Origin: Duganella qianjiadongensis
GTDB lineage: Bacteria; Pseudomonadota; Gammaproteobacteria; Burkholderiales; Burkholderiaceae_D
Length of the DNA stretch: 64,000 nucleotides
Assembly (NCBI RefSeq): GCF_009857915.1
Contig: NZ_WWCM01000012.1
Location: forward strand, 1 to 64,000
Direction of reading: 5' to 3'
This document shows positions 1-9,139 of the stretch, piece by piece (the stretch's first letter is position 1; each line of letters opens with the position of its first letter). The notes under the pieces were generated by a model. The model was not told the DNA's origin. It made no database searches and was given only the letters and a program-made list of their open reading frames with translations. Both the position numbers and the translations under genes were made by a program.

Positions 1-2
1 TC

Positions 3-535
<533 letters not shown>

Positions 536-581
536 TACCGAGCGCGATGCATTTTGCAAAGCGATACTTTATAGGGTGAAT

Positions 582-1001
582 ATGAAAACAGTTACCAACA
601 TCAGTAACGAATCCATCGCGGAATTGATCATCCGCCGTCAGATGGAGCTTGGAAAGAGTGATGAGCAAATATCGCAGGCTCTAGGCTTCGAGCGCGTCAC
701 GACCTTTGTCATGATCAAGCAGGGAAATACGAAGCTACCGGTGCAGAAGGTAGTTGCGCTCGCAACTGCATTGTCCATCGAACCTGCCCCTTTGCTGCGT
801 CAACTTCTTGCGGAGTCGATGCCCGATATTCTTGGCGCTGTAGATAAAATATTGGCTCCGACTTCGTTTACGGTAAACGAGATCAAGCTGGTTCAGACCT
901 ATCGACAGCTATGCACAGGTCGTGATGTGAATCTGATCTTCGTGGATAGTAATTGCATCCATCGTTGCGTTGAAAGTCTCTCAACAGAATATTTGGACTA
1001 A
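582..1001 (+). CDS. Small helix-turn-helix (XRE-like) protein
   Basis: A 139-residue protein with a probable Cro/C1-type HTH at about residues 8-65: a helix around ELIIRRQMEL, then KSDEQISQALGFERVTTF, then a segment ending VQKVVALATALSIEP typical of XRE folds. The remainder is unrecognised. ATG at 582 is preferred over GTG at 576 because AGGG sits five bases before it. The gene starts 46 bases after the IS end, so IS insertion may have displaced its native promoter. It precedes a nucleotidyltransferase-like gene in the same direction, with a palindrome between them. Base composition is AT-richer than the core genes, which suggests transfer. It may be a regulator or antitoxin of the pair; the function is inferred from fold only. 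Confidence 0.7.
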   Translation: MKTVTNISNESIAELIIRRQMELGKSDEQISQALGFERVTTFVMIKQGNTKLPVQKVVALATALSIEPAPLLRQLLAESMPDILGAVDKILAPTSFTVNEIKLVQTYRQLCTGRDVNLIFVDSNCIHRCVESLSTEYLD

Positions 1002-1084
1002 GCCACTTCGCCATTTCACTTTAGCGGGAAATATATACTTCTCTTGGAGCTGGCAGTATGTTTGTGCTACGCCGACAGCCAAGT

Positions 1085-1141
1085 AGCGATAGAGATTTGA
1101 CGCGTCACCAATCTACTGTGAATAGTGATCGCTTTTTTTTG
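1085..1141 (+). terminator. Weak terminator-like stem-loop with T8 tract
   Basis: AGCGAT (1085-1090) can pair with ATCGCT (1128-1133), followed by a run of T. The six-base stem has a long 37-base loop that contains the palindrome described separately. It could end the upstream HTH transcript, but the geometry is poor for an intrinsic terminator. Confidence 0.25.
1094..1113. promoter_or_regulatory. Palindromic operator candidate before the nucleotidyltransferase gene
   Basis: TGACGCGTCA (1098-1107) is a perfect 10-base palindrome, flanked by GATT on the left and AATC on the right with a two-base offset. It overlaps TTGACG (1097-1102), a near-consensus -35 box, with AATAGT about 18 bases downstream as a possible -10. 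A dimeric HTH protein such as the one encoded just upstream could bind here; that link is inference. Confidence 0.4.
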
Positions 1142-1159
1142 ATTCTTAAAGGTATGTTT

Positions 1160-1804
1160 ATGCGAATTAATTCAGCGGAGTTGATAGAGGGGCATTCGAT
1201 TCTGGCTGTGCGAAATGCGTTGCGCCGGTGCGGATTATGGTTTGACGTTGAAGATCTCGCCGACGCCATGCAAATCGATTTGACAGTGGCCGGCGTTCTA
1301 GTTAGTCACCTCCAAGAAAGGCGTTGGTTAGAACAGTGCCCCAATGGTGGCTTGGAAGTTACTTTGGACGGAATGGGTTTCTTGAACGCATCAGGCTCCC
1401 GCCCGATCAATCGAGCGACAGCGATCGGACAAGTCGCGAAAATAAGAGACCGAGCATCAAACTTTGTATCTACTTATCCGGAGTGGCCGCTATGCTTGGA
1501 AAGAATTGCTGTCTTCGGCAGCTATCTCTCCAACGTCGAGAAGCTCGGGGATGTGGATATTGCACTCAAGCTTACAAGAATATCTTCGCGAATGAGCGAT
1601 GATGCGATTGGGCGCGCGCTACAAATAGCCGAAAAAGCCGGCTACCGATGTGACTCAATTTTCGAGCGCGCCGGAGGCTTCTTAACTCACTTTATCGCCA
1701 GTAATCTCAAAGCTGGCTTACGATCTGTATCTCTTCATGATTGGTCGGACATTGAAGCGCTTGGGTGTGAATATGAAGTAATCTGGGTCAATACTTGCGG
1801 TTAA
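1160..1804 (+). CDS. Winged-helix/nucleotidyltransferase-like protein
   Basis: A 214-residue protein. Residues ~8-70 look like a winged-helix DNA-binding region (RNALRRCGLWFDVEDLADAM, then VSHLQERRWLEQ). Residues ~120-150 hold a pol-beta/MNT-type nucleotidyltransferase signature, GSYLSNVEKLGDVDIAL: the GS pair, nine residues, then D-x-D. A third acidic residue may be the Asp in YRCDSIF. ATG at 1160 is chosen because AAAGG lies seven bases upstream; the frame is open further 5' but lacks a ribosome site. Fused wHTH-nucleotidyltransferases occur in mobile regions, sometimes as parts of toxin-antitoxin or defence modules. Here it sits between an HTH gene and an integrase. Substrate and role are unknown. 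Confidence 0.65.
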   Translation: MRINSAELIEGHSILAVRNALRRCGLWFDVEDLADAMQIDLTVAGVLVSHLQERRWLEQCPNGGLEVTLDGMGFLNASGSRPINRATAIGQVAKIRDRASNFVSTYPEWPLCLERIAVFGSYLSNVEKLGDVDIALKLTRISSRMSDDAIGRALQIAEKAGYRCDSIFERAGGFLTHFIASNLKAGLRSVSLHDWSDIEALGCEYEVIWVNTCG

Positions 1805-1827
1805 TAGAGCCTAGGGTTTTGTGCCAT

Positions 1828-2982
1828 CTAGTTCTCCCGAGAATCAGTGTTTCCGGATTTCATAAGATCGAGCAGCTTGGCTTGAATCGATTCGAGCGGA
1901 ACGCGAATGTCGGCCGCAGTCAGATGCACGTAGTGGCGGTGTAACGTATCACTGCGTTTGGCGGCGTGATTCAGAATCCGGCGATTGATAGCATCGGAGA
2001 GCTTCAGCTTTTCTCCCGTTGTCGCTACTAATTTGCGCAGATCATGCAGCATGAAGCGCGGTGCTCCAGCCCGAGCGGCCATTTCAGAGATGTGCTCGAC
2101 CGCTATACCCTTGAAAATTGGCTCGTCATTATTGACCGTTGCAAGTCTGCGCTTAAAGATTTCAAGCATGATAGGAGTGATAGGCAACGTGTGCGCCTTC
2201 CCGGTCTTTGTTTCGGGAATGCTCAAGGACAGCTCGTCTAGGTTGATGTGGGACGGTCGGATGCCTGAGCATTCGTTGCGGCGCAGCGCTGTCATGGCCG
2301 CCATCATCAAGTAATCCCGCTGCTTTTCTGGCAGTGCGTCAACTGCGCGTTTCCAAGCCGGTAGTGCTTCCTCTGCCAATACTCGCGCACGTGGCTCGGC
2401 GCGTTTAGGCAAGAGGCCAGCAGCCGCAAATTTGCTAAACGGGTTTTCGAGAGAAAGGCCGAACGTGGCGTTCAGATACTTGAATAGGGCACCGAAGACA
2501 CCGCGGCCGACATCCACTAGGGCCTTGCCTGTATTCTGAGCGAAAGTCAGACAGTGACTGCTGAACTCTGGCTTACCCAGTTGATCGACCCGTGCCTCAT
2601 ACCATTGCGCGAAATGGGTTCGGACGATTGATTGGTATCGGCGTAGGCTGGCCGCTTTCAGTTTTTTTGTTTCGCAATAGGTCACAAGCGACTCCGATAG
2701 AGTGGGCAGGGTAAGCGGCTGAGCCTGAACAGGGGCCAAGCCTTTCCGACAGTCCCTTAGTATCGTAAGAGCCTGGAAACGGGCGTCATCGACGGTCAGG
2801 AGAGGCCAACGTCCCAAAGTTGTCCGCACCTGTTTGCCGGAGACGCTTGTGGCGATGAAGAACGTTTTTGTCCTGCGACCGACCCGGACGCACAATCCTG
2901 ACAAAATCCGATCACGCAGAATTGCACCGTCCCGTGCAGGATGCTTTTGGAGAAGGGTGTCGGTGAGGGTTACAATAGCCAT
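1828..2982 (-). CDS. Tyrosine recombinase/integrase
   Basis: A 384-residue phage-type integrase that would integrate and excise the mobile region at its left. An N-terminal arm-type DNA-binding segment (residues ~1-80, including LSGLCVRVGRRTKTFF and TLGRWPLLTVDDAR) precedes a core-binding helical domain and a C-terminal catalytic domain. Catalytic signatures visible are Arg in TALRRNE, HDLRK (HxxR), LNH, and a Tyr in HRHYV. ATG at 2982 starts the family-typical sequence MAIVTLTD; no good Shine-Dalgarno site is seen. An upstream in-frame ATG at 3108 would add 42 unlikely residues. The gene is divergent from ychF and its 5' side faces the core chromosome, as expected for an integrase at an island end. 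The attachment repeat was not identified. Confidence 0.88.
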   Translation of the reverse strand: MAIVTLTDTLLQKHPARDGAILRDRILSGLCVRVGRRTKTFFIATSVSGKQVRTTLGRWPLLTVDDARFQALTILRDCRKGLAPVQAQPLTLPTLSESLVTYCETKKLKAASLRRYQSIVRTHFAQWYEARVDQLGKPEFSSHCLTFAQNTGKALVDVGRGVFGALFKYLNATFGLSLENPFSKFAAAGLLPKRAEPRARVLAEEALPAWKRAVDALPEKQRDYLMMAAMTALRRNECSGIRPSHINLDELSLSIPETKTGKAHTLPITPIMLEIFKRRLATVNNDEPIFKGIAVEHISEMAARAGAPRFMLHDLRKLVATTGEKLKLSDAINRRILNHAAKRSDTLHRHYVHLTAADIRVPLESIQAKLLDLMKSGNTDSREN

Positions 2983-3069
2983 ATTTTTTGACAAAACTCG
3001 CACAAAATTTAGCGATTGCACGCTTGATTTGCCGGTTTTGTTGTCATTTTCGTAGTGATGGTGGTTGTT

Positions 3070-3075
3070 TATAAT
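3070..3075 (+). promoter_or_regulatory. -10 box candidate for ychF
   Basis: A perfect TATAAT lies 67 bases before the ychF start in AT-rich sequence between the divergent integrase and ychF. No convincing -35 box is present at the right distance. The promoter lies at the island junction. Confidence 0.35.
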
Positions 3076-3142
3076 TTCTCTGCATGGCGTGTCCGCGTAG
3101 ATGCTCACTTCCGCCTAACTCGTTGAACTTTAAGGATTATTC

Positions 3143-4234
3143 ATGAGTCTCAAATGCGGTATCGTGGGTCTGCCCAACGTCGGTAAATCTACCCTGTTCA
3201 ATGCCCTGACCAAGGCTGGCATTCCTGCCGAAAACTATCCCTTCTGCACCATCGAGCCTAACGTAGGCGTGGTGGAAGTGCCGGACCCGCGTATGGGGGC
3301 ACTGGCCGAGATCGTCAAGCCTGAGCGCATGGTCAATGCCATTGTGGAATTCGTCGACATCGCTGGTCTGGTGGCAGGTGCTTCGCAGGGCGAAGGTCTG
3401 GGCAACCAGTTCCTGTCGCACATCCGCGAAACCGACGCCATCGTCAACGTGGTGCGCTGCTTCGAAGACGACAACGTGATCCACGTGGCCGGCAAAGTGA
3501 GCCCGCTGGACGACATCGAAGTGATCCAGACCGAACTGGCGCTGGCCGACCTCGGCACCGTGGAAAAAGCCCTGCACCGTGAAAACAAGAAAGCCCGTTC
3601 CGGCGACAAGGATGCGGCCAAACTGGTAGCGCTGCTGGAACGCCTGATGCCGCAGCTGAACGATGCCAAGCCGGTGCGCGCGCTGGGTCTGGATGCCGAT
3701 GAAATGCTGCTGATCAAGCCGCTGTGCCTGATCACGGCCAAGCCAGCCATGTATGTGGCCAACGTGTCGGAAAGCGGCTTCAGCAACAACCCGCTGCTGG
3801 ACCAGCTGAGCGCCTACGCTGCCACCCAGAACGCACCTATCGTGGCCATCTGCGCTTCCATCGAAGCCGAGATCGCCGATCTGGACGACGCTGACAAAAC
3901 TGCTTTCCTGGCCGATCTGGGTATGGAAGAGCCGGGTCTGGACCGTCTGATCCGCGCTGCCTACAAGTTGCTGGGTCTGCAGACCTATTTCACCGCCGGC
4001 GTGAAAGAAGTGCGCGCCTGGACCATCCATATTGGCGACACGGCACCGCAGGCCGCAGGCGTGATCCACACCGATTTCGAGCGCGGCTTCATCCGTGCCC
4101 AGACGATCGCGTTCGACGATTTTATCCAGTACAAAGGCGAGGCCGGTGCCAAGGAAGCGGGCAAGATGCGCGCTGAAGGCAAGGAATACATCGTTAAAGA
4201 CGGTGACGTGCTGAATTTCCTGTTCAACGTCTAA
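3143..4234 (+). CDS. ychF: Redox-regulated ATPase YchF
   Basis: A 363-residue Obg-family P-loop protein, the usual YchF length. YchF binds ribosomes and hydrolyses ATP rather than GTP, and is linked to translation under oxidative stress. The Walker A motif is GLPNVGKST near the start, and the switch region reads [17 protein letters not shown]. The NKxD motif is replaced by NVSE (in [10 protein letters not shown]), the change that gives ATP preference. The C-terminal TGS domain ends with [18 protein letters not shown] lies before the ATG. In many betaproteobacteria pth precedes ychF; here an integrase does, so this marks the island junction. A strong terminator follows. Confidence 0.98.
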   Translation: MSLKCGIVGLPNVGKSTLFNALTKAGIPAENYPFCTIEPNVGVVEVPDPRMGALAEIVKPERMVNAIVEFVDIAGLVAGASQGEGLGNQFLSHIRETDAIVNVVRCFEDDNVIHVAGKVSPLDDIEVIQTELALADLGTVEKALHRENKKARSGDKDAAKLVALLERLMPQLNDAKPVRALGLDADEMLLIKPLCLITAKPAMYVANVSESGFSNNPLLDQLSAYAATQNAPIVAICASIEAEIADLDDADKTAFLADLGMEEPGLDRLIRAAYKLLGLQTYFTAGVKEVRAWTIHIGDTAPQAAGVIHTDFERGFIRAQTIAFDDFIQYKGEAGAKEAGKMRAEGKEYIVKDGDVLNFLFNV

Positions 4235-4262
4235 GCCGAATTCTGACCTTGCATCAGTCCCC

Positions 4263-4290
4263 AAGCCTCGCAGTTGCGAGGCTTTTTTAT
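4263..4290 (+). terminator. Rho-independent terminator of ychF
   Basis: AAGCCTCGCA and TGCGAGGCTT form a perfect 10-base inverted repeat (tight loop), followed by TTTTTTAT. It starts 28 bases after the ychF stop codon. Confidence 0.93.
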
Positions 4291-4602
4291 TGGTGAATAT
4301 TTCATAATAAAACTGATCTAGAGCAAAAAACGACAGAATAATTTTCATTATGAAAACATTCCGATAATTATTTCAATAGCGCCAATCGATTGTATATATT
4401 TCCTGAAAGCACTTAGGTATTATTCAGAGAGCGACTCTTCCAGAGCCCTGCCGCTAGCTTGCCCGCAGGTCTGACCTTCCCCGCCCCGAACTGGTGGTTG
4501 CTTTCCGCCCCAATGCGGATGTCCTGTTGCCTGGCCAAAAGCTGGCGCAATTGCCCATGGTGCCCGATCCTGCACCGTCACCTATCCGTTGAATGTTCCG
4601 CA
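4291..4602. other. AT-rich spacer with a 15-base dyad, then a coding-like remnant
   Basis: About 310 bases without a recognised gene. The first half is AT-rich and includes TTTTCATTATGAAAA (4342-4356), a perfect odd-centred palindrome that could be an operator for the downstream chemoreceptor. The second half becomes GC-rich. Frame 4458-4592 is open and reads [20 protein letters not shown] before TGA, which resembles the end of a lost gene. The frame has no start codon or ribosome site. No RNA gene is seen. Confidence 0.4.
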
Positions 4603-6606
4603 ATGCTGGCTACTTTTTTTGCTCCCGGTAAGCGCCTGATGCGTCAGTTGCGTATGCCTACCAAATTCGCTCTGATTGTTGTTGCGCTGCTGATTCCGCT
4701 GCTGATGCTGCTGTTTCTATATGTGAGCAAGGCCAATCAGGATATTGATTTCGCGCTCAAGGAAAAATCCGGCGTGCATTACCACCGTCAGGTGAATGCC
4801 CTGATGAACAGCACGCTGCAGCATCGTGGACAGACGCTGCTGAAGTTGCTGGATACGGAGAATCCGGCCGAGATGCAGGCTGCCGCCGAGCAGGTGCGCG
4901 CCCAGTTTGCCAGCATGAAGAAAGATCTGGAGCAGGAAGATCCATTCAAACTGCTGCCATTGCTCAAAGAAGCGGAAGTCCTGTGGAATCAGGCGCTGAA
5001 CGGTTCGTATAGCGATACGGCGCAGATTACGGCCAAATATGCGCCCCTCAACCGTGCCCTCACGGCAGTACGGCGCGCCATTTCCGATGGTTCGCAACTG
5101 GCGCTCGATCCTGATGAAGATTCTTATTATCTGATGCTGGCAGGCACAGACAAGATGCCGCTGATTACCGAACAGCTGGCGCCCTTGCGCGGGCTGGTGA
5201 CCTTTGTAGCGGCCCAGCCCGATAAGGCCCAGGCCACCATGGTGCGCATAGCCGGCTATCTGGCGCTGATCCGCAACGAGATCGACGATACGCGCGACGA
5301 GCTGCTTCGTGCCGGTAAGGCAAATCCTGCTGCACTGGCCAAGGTTGATCAGGCGCCGCTGGCCGCAGCCGATGCCTATCTGGAACAGATTAATGCAACC
5401 ATCGTCAAATCCGTCAGCGCCATTCCCTTCCGCATCTACGCCGAGGGCACCAAGGTCATGGCGGCCAATTCCAAGCTGACCAACCAGATGCTCGATGGCC
5501 TGGAAGAGGCACTGGACGGCCGTGTGCTGCGTCTGCGCATGATGCGCAACACCCTGCTCGCCGGCGTGATCCTGGCGCTGTCGGTGGCGGCCTATGCGCT
5601 GGTGACCTTCTATCTGGCCAGCCTGAGCGGTCTGAACGCGATTACCCGCCGGGTAGAGCGCATGGGTAATGGCGACCTGAGCGATAGCACGGCCGCCAGC
5701 GGCAAGGATGAAGTGACGGCCGCCATCAATATGGTGCGCGGCAGTGTAGGCAAGCTGCACCAGATCGTGGCCGGGGTGCGGGTGTCGGCCGAATCCATCA
5801 GTCTGGCCGCGTCGGAAATCGCCGCCGGTAATAACGACCTGGCCCAGCGCGGCGCACGTATCGCCGGCACGGTGCAGGAAGCCTCGTCGAATATGGACGC
5901 GCTCGATCAGGCCGTGGCGCACAATCTGGCCAACGCCAAGATGGCCGATGAACTGGCGATGTCGGCCTATAACGTGGCCAGCAGCGGCGAGCAGACCGTG
6001 TCGAATGCGGTGGCGATGATGGAAAAGATTACCCAGTCCTCGCGCAAGATCGGCGAGATCACGCAGGTGATCGAGGGCATCGCATTCCAGACCAATATTC
6101 TGGCGCTGAACGCCGCGGTGGAAGCGGCACGTGCTGGCGAGCAGGGCCGCGGCTTTGCCGTGGTAGCCTCGGAAGTGCGTAATCTGGCCCAGCGCAGCAG
6201 CAGTGCCGCCAAGGAAATTGGCGATCTGATCCGTACCTCGATCGGCGACGTCGATGAGGGCGCGCGCTTCGTGAATGCTGCCGGTACGACGATGAGCGAT
6301 ATCGTGCAGTCGGTGCAGCGGGTGAATGCCATCATGGACCAGATCACGCAGGACTCGAATCAGCAGGCGCAGCAGATCAACCAGATGGCCGCGTCGGTGC
6401 GCGAGGTGGATGCCAGCACACAGGAAAATGCGGCCATGGTAGAGGAGATTGCGGCCGCCGTGATGTCGCTGGAAGAGCGCGCTACCTTCCTGTCGGATTC
6501 GGTGCAGGTATTCCAGCTCGGCACCAAAACGCCCGTGCATGCCGTGAGCAAGACGCATCTGAAACTGGCGCGTCGCACGGGACGCGCACTGGATGCTGCC
6601 GCCTAG
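4603..6606 (+). CDS. Methyl-accepting chemotaxis protein
   Basis: A 667-residue transmembrane chemoreceptor that signals to CheA/CheW. The first membrane segment is near residues 22-42 ([20 protein letters not shown]), followed by a helical periplasmic domain of about 270 residues, a second membrane segment ([22 protein letters not shown]) near residue 320, a HAMP domain, and the conserved signalling tip [31 protein letters not shown]. There is no CheR-docking pentapeptide at the C-terminus. ATG at 4603 gives a short positively charged N-terminus before the membrane segment. An upstream TTG frame exists but adds residues that look non-coding. No strong ribosome site is seen. A periplasmic binding protein gene follows 68 bases later. 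The ligand is unknown. Confidence 0.95.
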   Translation: MLATFFAPGKRLMRQLRMPTKFALIVVALLIPLLMLLFLYVSKANQDIDFALKEKSGVHYHRQVNALMNSTLQHRGQTLLKLLDTENPAEMQAAAEQVRAQFASMKKDLEQEDPFKLLPLLKEAEVLWNQALNGSYSDTAQITAKYAPLNRALTAVRRAISDGSQLALDPDEDSYYLMLAGTDKMPLITEQLAPLRGLVTFVAAQPDKAQATMVRIAGYLALIRNEIDDTRDELLRAGKANPAALAKVDQAPLAAADAYLEQINATIVKSVSAIPFRIYAEGTKVMAANSKLTNQMLDGLEEALDGRVLRLRMMRNTLLAGVILALSVAAYALVTFYLASLSGLNAITRRVERMGNGDLSDSTAASGKDEVTAAINMVRGSVGKLHQIVAGVRVSAESISLAASEIAAGNNDLAQRGARIAGTVQEASSNMDALDQAVAHNLANAKMADELAMSAYNVASSGEQTVSNAVAMMEKITQSSRKIGEITQVIEGIAFQTNILALNAAVEAARAGEQGRGFAVVASEVRNLAQRSSSAAKEIGDLIRTSIGDVDEGARFVNAAGTTMSDIVQSVQRVNAIMDQITQDSNQQAQQINQMAASVREVDASTQENAAMVEEIAAAVMSLEERATFLSDSVQVFQLGTKTPVHAVSKTHLKLARRTGRALDAAA

Positions 6607-6674
6607 CATGATGCTGTGTTGCAGCGACGCACGCCCATGCGCCGCTGCAGAGACAGCGTGGTAGTATTGCCGGC

Positions 6675-7478
6675 ATGACAAAGGTACGCATCCGGGGCTG
6701 GCTGGCTTGTTTGGCGCTGTGTTTGCCATGGCGGCTGGGTCTGGCTGCCCAGACCATTCCTCTGTATGTGTTCTATTCGGGGCCGACCTTTGCGGTCGGC
6801 ATGCCCGGCAACCTCAGCGAAAAAATGGCCGACTGGCTGACCCAGCGTTCCGCCGGGCGTTACCAGTTCATTGCTACCCAGCTTCCGCGCCGCCGTTTGC
6901 AGCTGATGCTCGAGCAGTCCCACTGGCAGGGCGTGGTCGCCTGGGCCAATCCGCGCTGGTTCGGCGCAGCAGCGGCGCGCCAGAGCTGGAGCAGCTACTA
7001 TATGGTCGATGCCAATCTGGTGGCGTCCCTGCGCAGCAGCCCGTTCGATTATCAGGGCGATGTGTCGCTGCACGGCCAGCGCATCGGCACCGTGGAGGGC
7101 TTTTCCTACAAGGGTTTTGATGCCTTGTTGCAGGCCGGCGTGGTGAGCAGGGATGAAGCCGATAGCGAGGCGCGCAATCTGCTCAAGCTGCAGCAGCGCC
7201 GCGTGCCCGTGGCATTTCTGCAGGCCAGCTCCATGCCGCGCATGCGCCAGCTGTATCCCGATCTCGATAGCTGGCTTTACCTCGCGGCCCGGCCGCGCAC
7301 GGTGTTCGAGCGGGGCTTCTTCCTTGCGCCCAACCAGCCGCAGTTGCTGGCTTTTCTCAATCAGCAGAGTGCGGCGCTGCTGACGGATCGCCAGTGGCAG
7401 CAGGAATTTGATACCTGCAAACATATCCTGCCGCGCAACTCGGGGGCCAGCGAAGCTCAGCGCAAGCTGTGCCGTTAA
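6675..7478 (+). CDS. Orphan periplasmic solute-binding protein (family 3-like)
   Basis: A 267-residue secreted protein. The signal peptide is residues ~1-25 (GWLACLALCLPWRLGLAAQ, cut after Ala). The rest resembles the SBP_bac_3 fold seen in amino-acid-binding proteins and in orphan sensors: IPLYVFYSG at the start, GQRIGTVEGFSYKGFDALL in the middle, and PRTVFERGFFLAPNQPQLL near the end. No ABC permease or ATPase gene is adjacent. Its only same-strand neighbour upstream is a chemoreceptor, so it may present a ligand to that receptor or be a stand-alone sensor. Two cysteines near the end (DTCKHIL, KLCR) could form a disulphide. Substrate is unknown. Confidence 0.7.
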   Translation: MTKVRIRGWLACLALCLPWRLGLAAQTIPLYVFYSGPTFAVGMPGNLSEKMADWLTQRSAGRYQFIATQLPRRRLQLMLEQSHWQGVVAWANPRWFGAAAARQSWSSYYMVDANLVASLRSSPFDYQGDVSLHGQRIGTVEGFSYKGFDALLQAGVVSRDEADSEARNLLKLQQRRVPVAFLQASSMPRMRQLYPDLDSWLYLAARPRTVFERGFFLAPNQPQLLAFLNQQSAALLTDRQWQQEFDTCKHILPRNSGASEAQRKLCR

Positions 7479-7500
7479 GCGCCGGCCCGGCTTTGTTGGG

Positions 7501-7506
7501 TATAAT
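7501..7506 (+). promoter_or_regulatory. -10 box candidate for the NYN gene
   Basis: A perfect TATAAT lies 93 bases before the NYN-domain start, just after the preceding stop. No clear -35 box is present. Confidence 0.35.
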
Positions 7507-7598
7507 CGCCAGATAGCCGGAGTCCTGCTCCGATCAGACACCGGTCCGCAGGGGCTGGCGTCATCATCTGCTTCACCCATCACTAGAAAAATATCTTC

Positions 7599-9131
7599 AT
7601 GGCTTCTTCCAACGAAAACGTCAGCATGGCGCTGTTCTGCGACTTCGAAAACGTCGCGCTCGGTGTGCGTGACGCCAATTACGATAAATTCGATATCAAG
7701 CCCGTGCTGGAACGTCTGCTGCTCAAGGGCAGCATCGTAGTCAAGAAAGCATATTGCGACTGGGACCGCTACAAGGGCTTCAAAGGGCCCATGCATGAAG
7801 CCAACTTCGAGCTGATCGAAATTCCCCATGTGCGCCTGTCCGGCAAGAACTCGGCCGACATCCGCATGGTGGTCGATGCGCTGGACCTGTGCTACACCAA
7901 GTCGCACGTTGACACCTTCGTCATCATTTCCGGCGATTCCGATTTCTCGCCGCTGGTGTCCAAGTTGCGCGAGAACGCCAAGAAGGTCATCGGCGTGGGC
8001 GTCAAGCAATCGACTTCCGACCTGCTGGTGGCAAACTGCGACGAATTCATTTTCTACGATGATCTGGTACGCGAAAGCCGCCGCGCCAAGCGCGATGCCA
8101 ACGAAAACCGCCCAGCCGTCAAGCGCACGCCGGAAGAGGAGCGCGCCCGCCGTGACGAGATGGACAAGCGCCGCAATCAGGCGGTGGAAATTGCCATCGA
8201 TACCTTCGAAGCACTGGTGCTGGAACGTGGCGACAGCGGCAAGATCTGGGCTTCCGTGCTGAAGGAAGCGATCAAGCGCCGCAAGCCCGATTTCAGCGAG
8301 TCCTATTATGGCTTCCGCACTTTCGGCAATCTGATCGAGGAATGCAAGGCGCGCGGCCTGCTGGAGTTTGGCCGCGACGAAAAATCGGGTGCCTATGTTT
8401 ATCGTGGCTCGGGCGTGCCTGTGCCGGTAGCCGTGGCGAACGATGCGCCAGCGGGCGACGCGCCAGCTAGCGTGGATGGCGAAGCAGGCAAGGCGGAATC
8501 GCGCCGTAGCCGCAATCGTGGCCGTACGGCGGCAGAACGTTTCGCCATTCGTCAGGCCGAGCGTCAGGCGCGTGCAGCGCAGGCTGGCGAGCTGCCAGCC
8601 GGTGTCGAGGCTGATGCGGCGCCAGTAGCGGAAGGCGCAGCACAGCCAGAGACTGCGCAGGCCGAGGTGGCCGCGCCGGTAGTGGCAAACGAGGCGCCGG
8701 CGCCAGCCGATGGCGCAGCTGTCAGCACCACGCCAGCCAAGAAGAAAAACGGCACCAAGCCGCCAGCCCGCAAGGTCAAAGCAGCGAACAAGCAGAAGGC
8801 AGAGCCGCAGGGCGAGGCCAAGGCCGAACAGCCAGCCGTAGCCCAGCCTGAAACCCGGCCTGAGCTGCCGGCCGTCGTGGAAGCTGCAGCGCAGCCTGCA
8901 GCCAAACCCGCGGCTGGTGCGGCGAAGAATGCCGGACAGCGCAAGCCCAAGCCTGCAGGCAAACCGGCAAAAGCTGCCGAAGTCGCACCCGAGGCTGCGC
9001 CGGCTTCAGCGTCGGCACCGACGGGCGAGGGCGCCGATGGCAAGGCTGGGCAGGCCAAACCGGCCCGCAAGCCGGCTGCGCGCAAGCCGCGCCCGCCCAA
9101 AGCCGCTAAACCCGCCGCTGGCGCAGAGTAA
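7599..9131 (+). CDS. NYN-domain putative RNase with LOTUS/OST-HTH domain and long basic tail
   Basis: A 510-residue protein in three parts. Residues ~8-155 form a NYN (PIN-like, LabA/limkain type) nuclease domain. Its acidic residues are visible in LFCDFENVALG, NSADIRMVVDALD and VIISGDSDFSPL, the layout expected for metal-dependent RNase activity. Residues ~190-275 match a LOTUS/OST-HTH RNA-binding domain (WASVLKEAIKRRKPDFSESYYGFRTFGNLIEE). Residues ~280-510 are a low-complexity tail rich in Ala, Pro, Lys and Glu, probably disordered and able to contact nucleic acid. NYN-LOTUS proteins are widespread in proteobacteria but poorly characterised; an RNA-decay or RNA-processing role is inferred. 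The MOSC gene follows after eight bases, so the two are probably cotranscribed. Confidence 0.88.
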   Translation: MASSNENVSMALFCDFENVALGVRDANYDKFDIKPVLERLLLKGSIVVKKAYCDWDRYKGFKGPMHEANFELIEIPHVRLSGKNSADIRMVVDALDLCYTKSHVDTFVIISGDSDFSPLVSKLRENAKKVIGVGVKQSTSDLLVANCDEFIFYDDLVRESRRAKRDANENRPAVKRTPEEERARRDEMDKRRNQAVEIAIDTFEALVLERGDSGKIWASVLKEAIKRRKPDFSESYYGFRTFGNLIEECKARGLLEFGRDEKSGAYVYRGSGVPVPVAVANDAPAGDAPASVDGEAGKAESRRSRNRGRTAAERFAIRQAERQARAAQAGELPAGVEADAAPVAEGAAQPETAQAEVAAPVVANEAPAPADGAAVSTTPAKKKNGTKPPARKVKAANKQKAEPQGEAKAEQPAVAQPETRPELPAVVEAAAQPAAKPAAGAAKNAGQRKPKPAGKPAKAAEVAPEAAPASASAPTGEGADGKAGQAKPARKPAARKPRPPKAAKPAAGAE

Positions 9132-9139
9132 GGCCCCAT

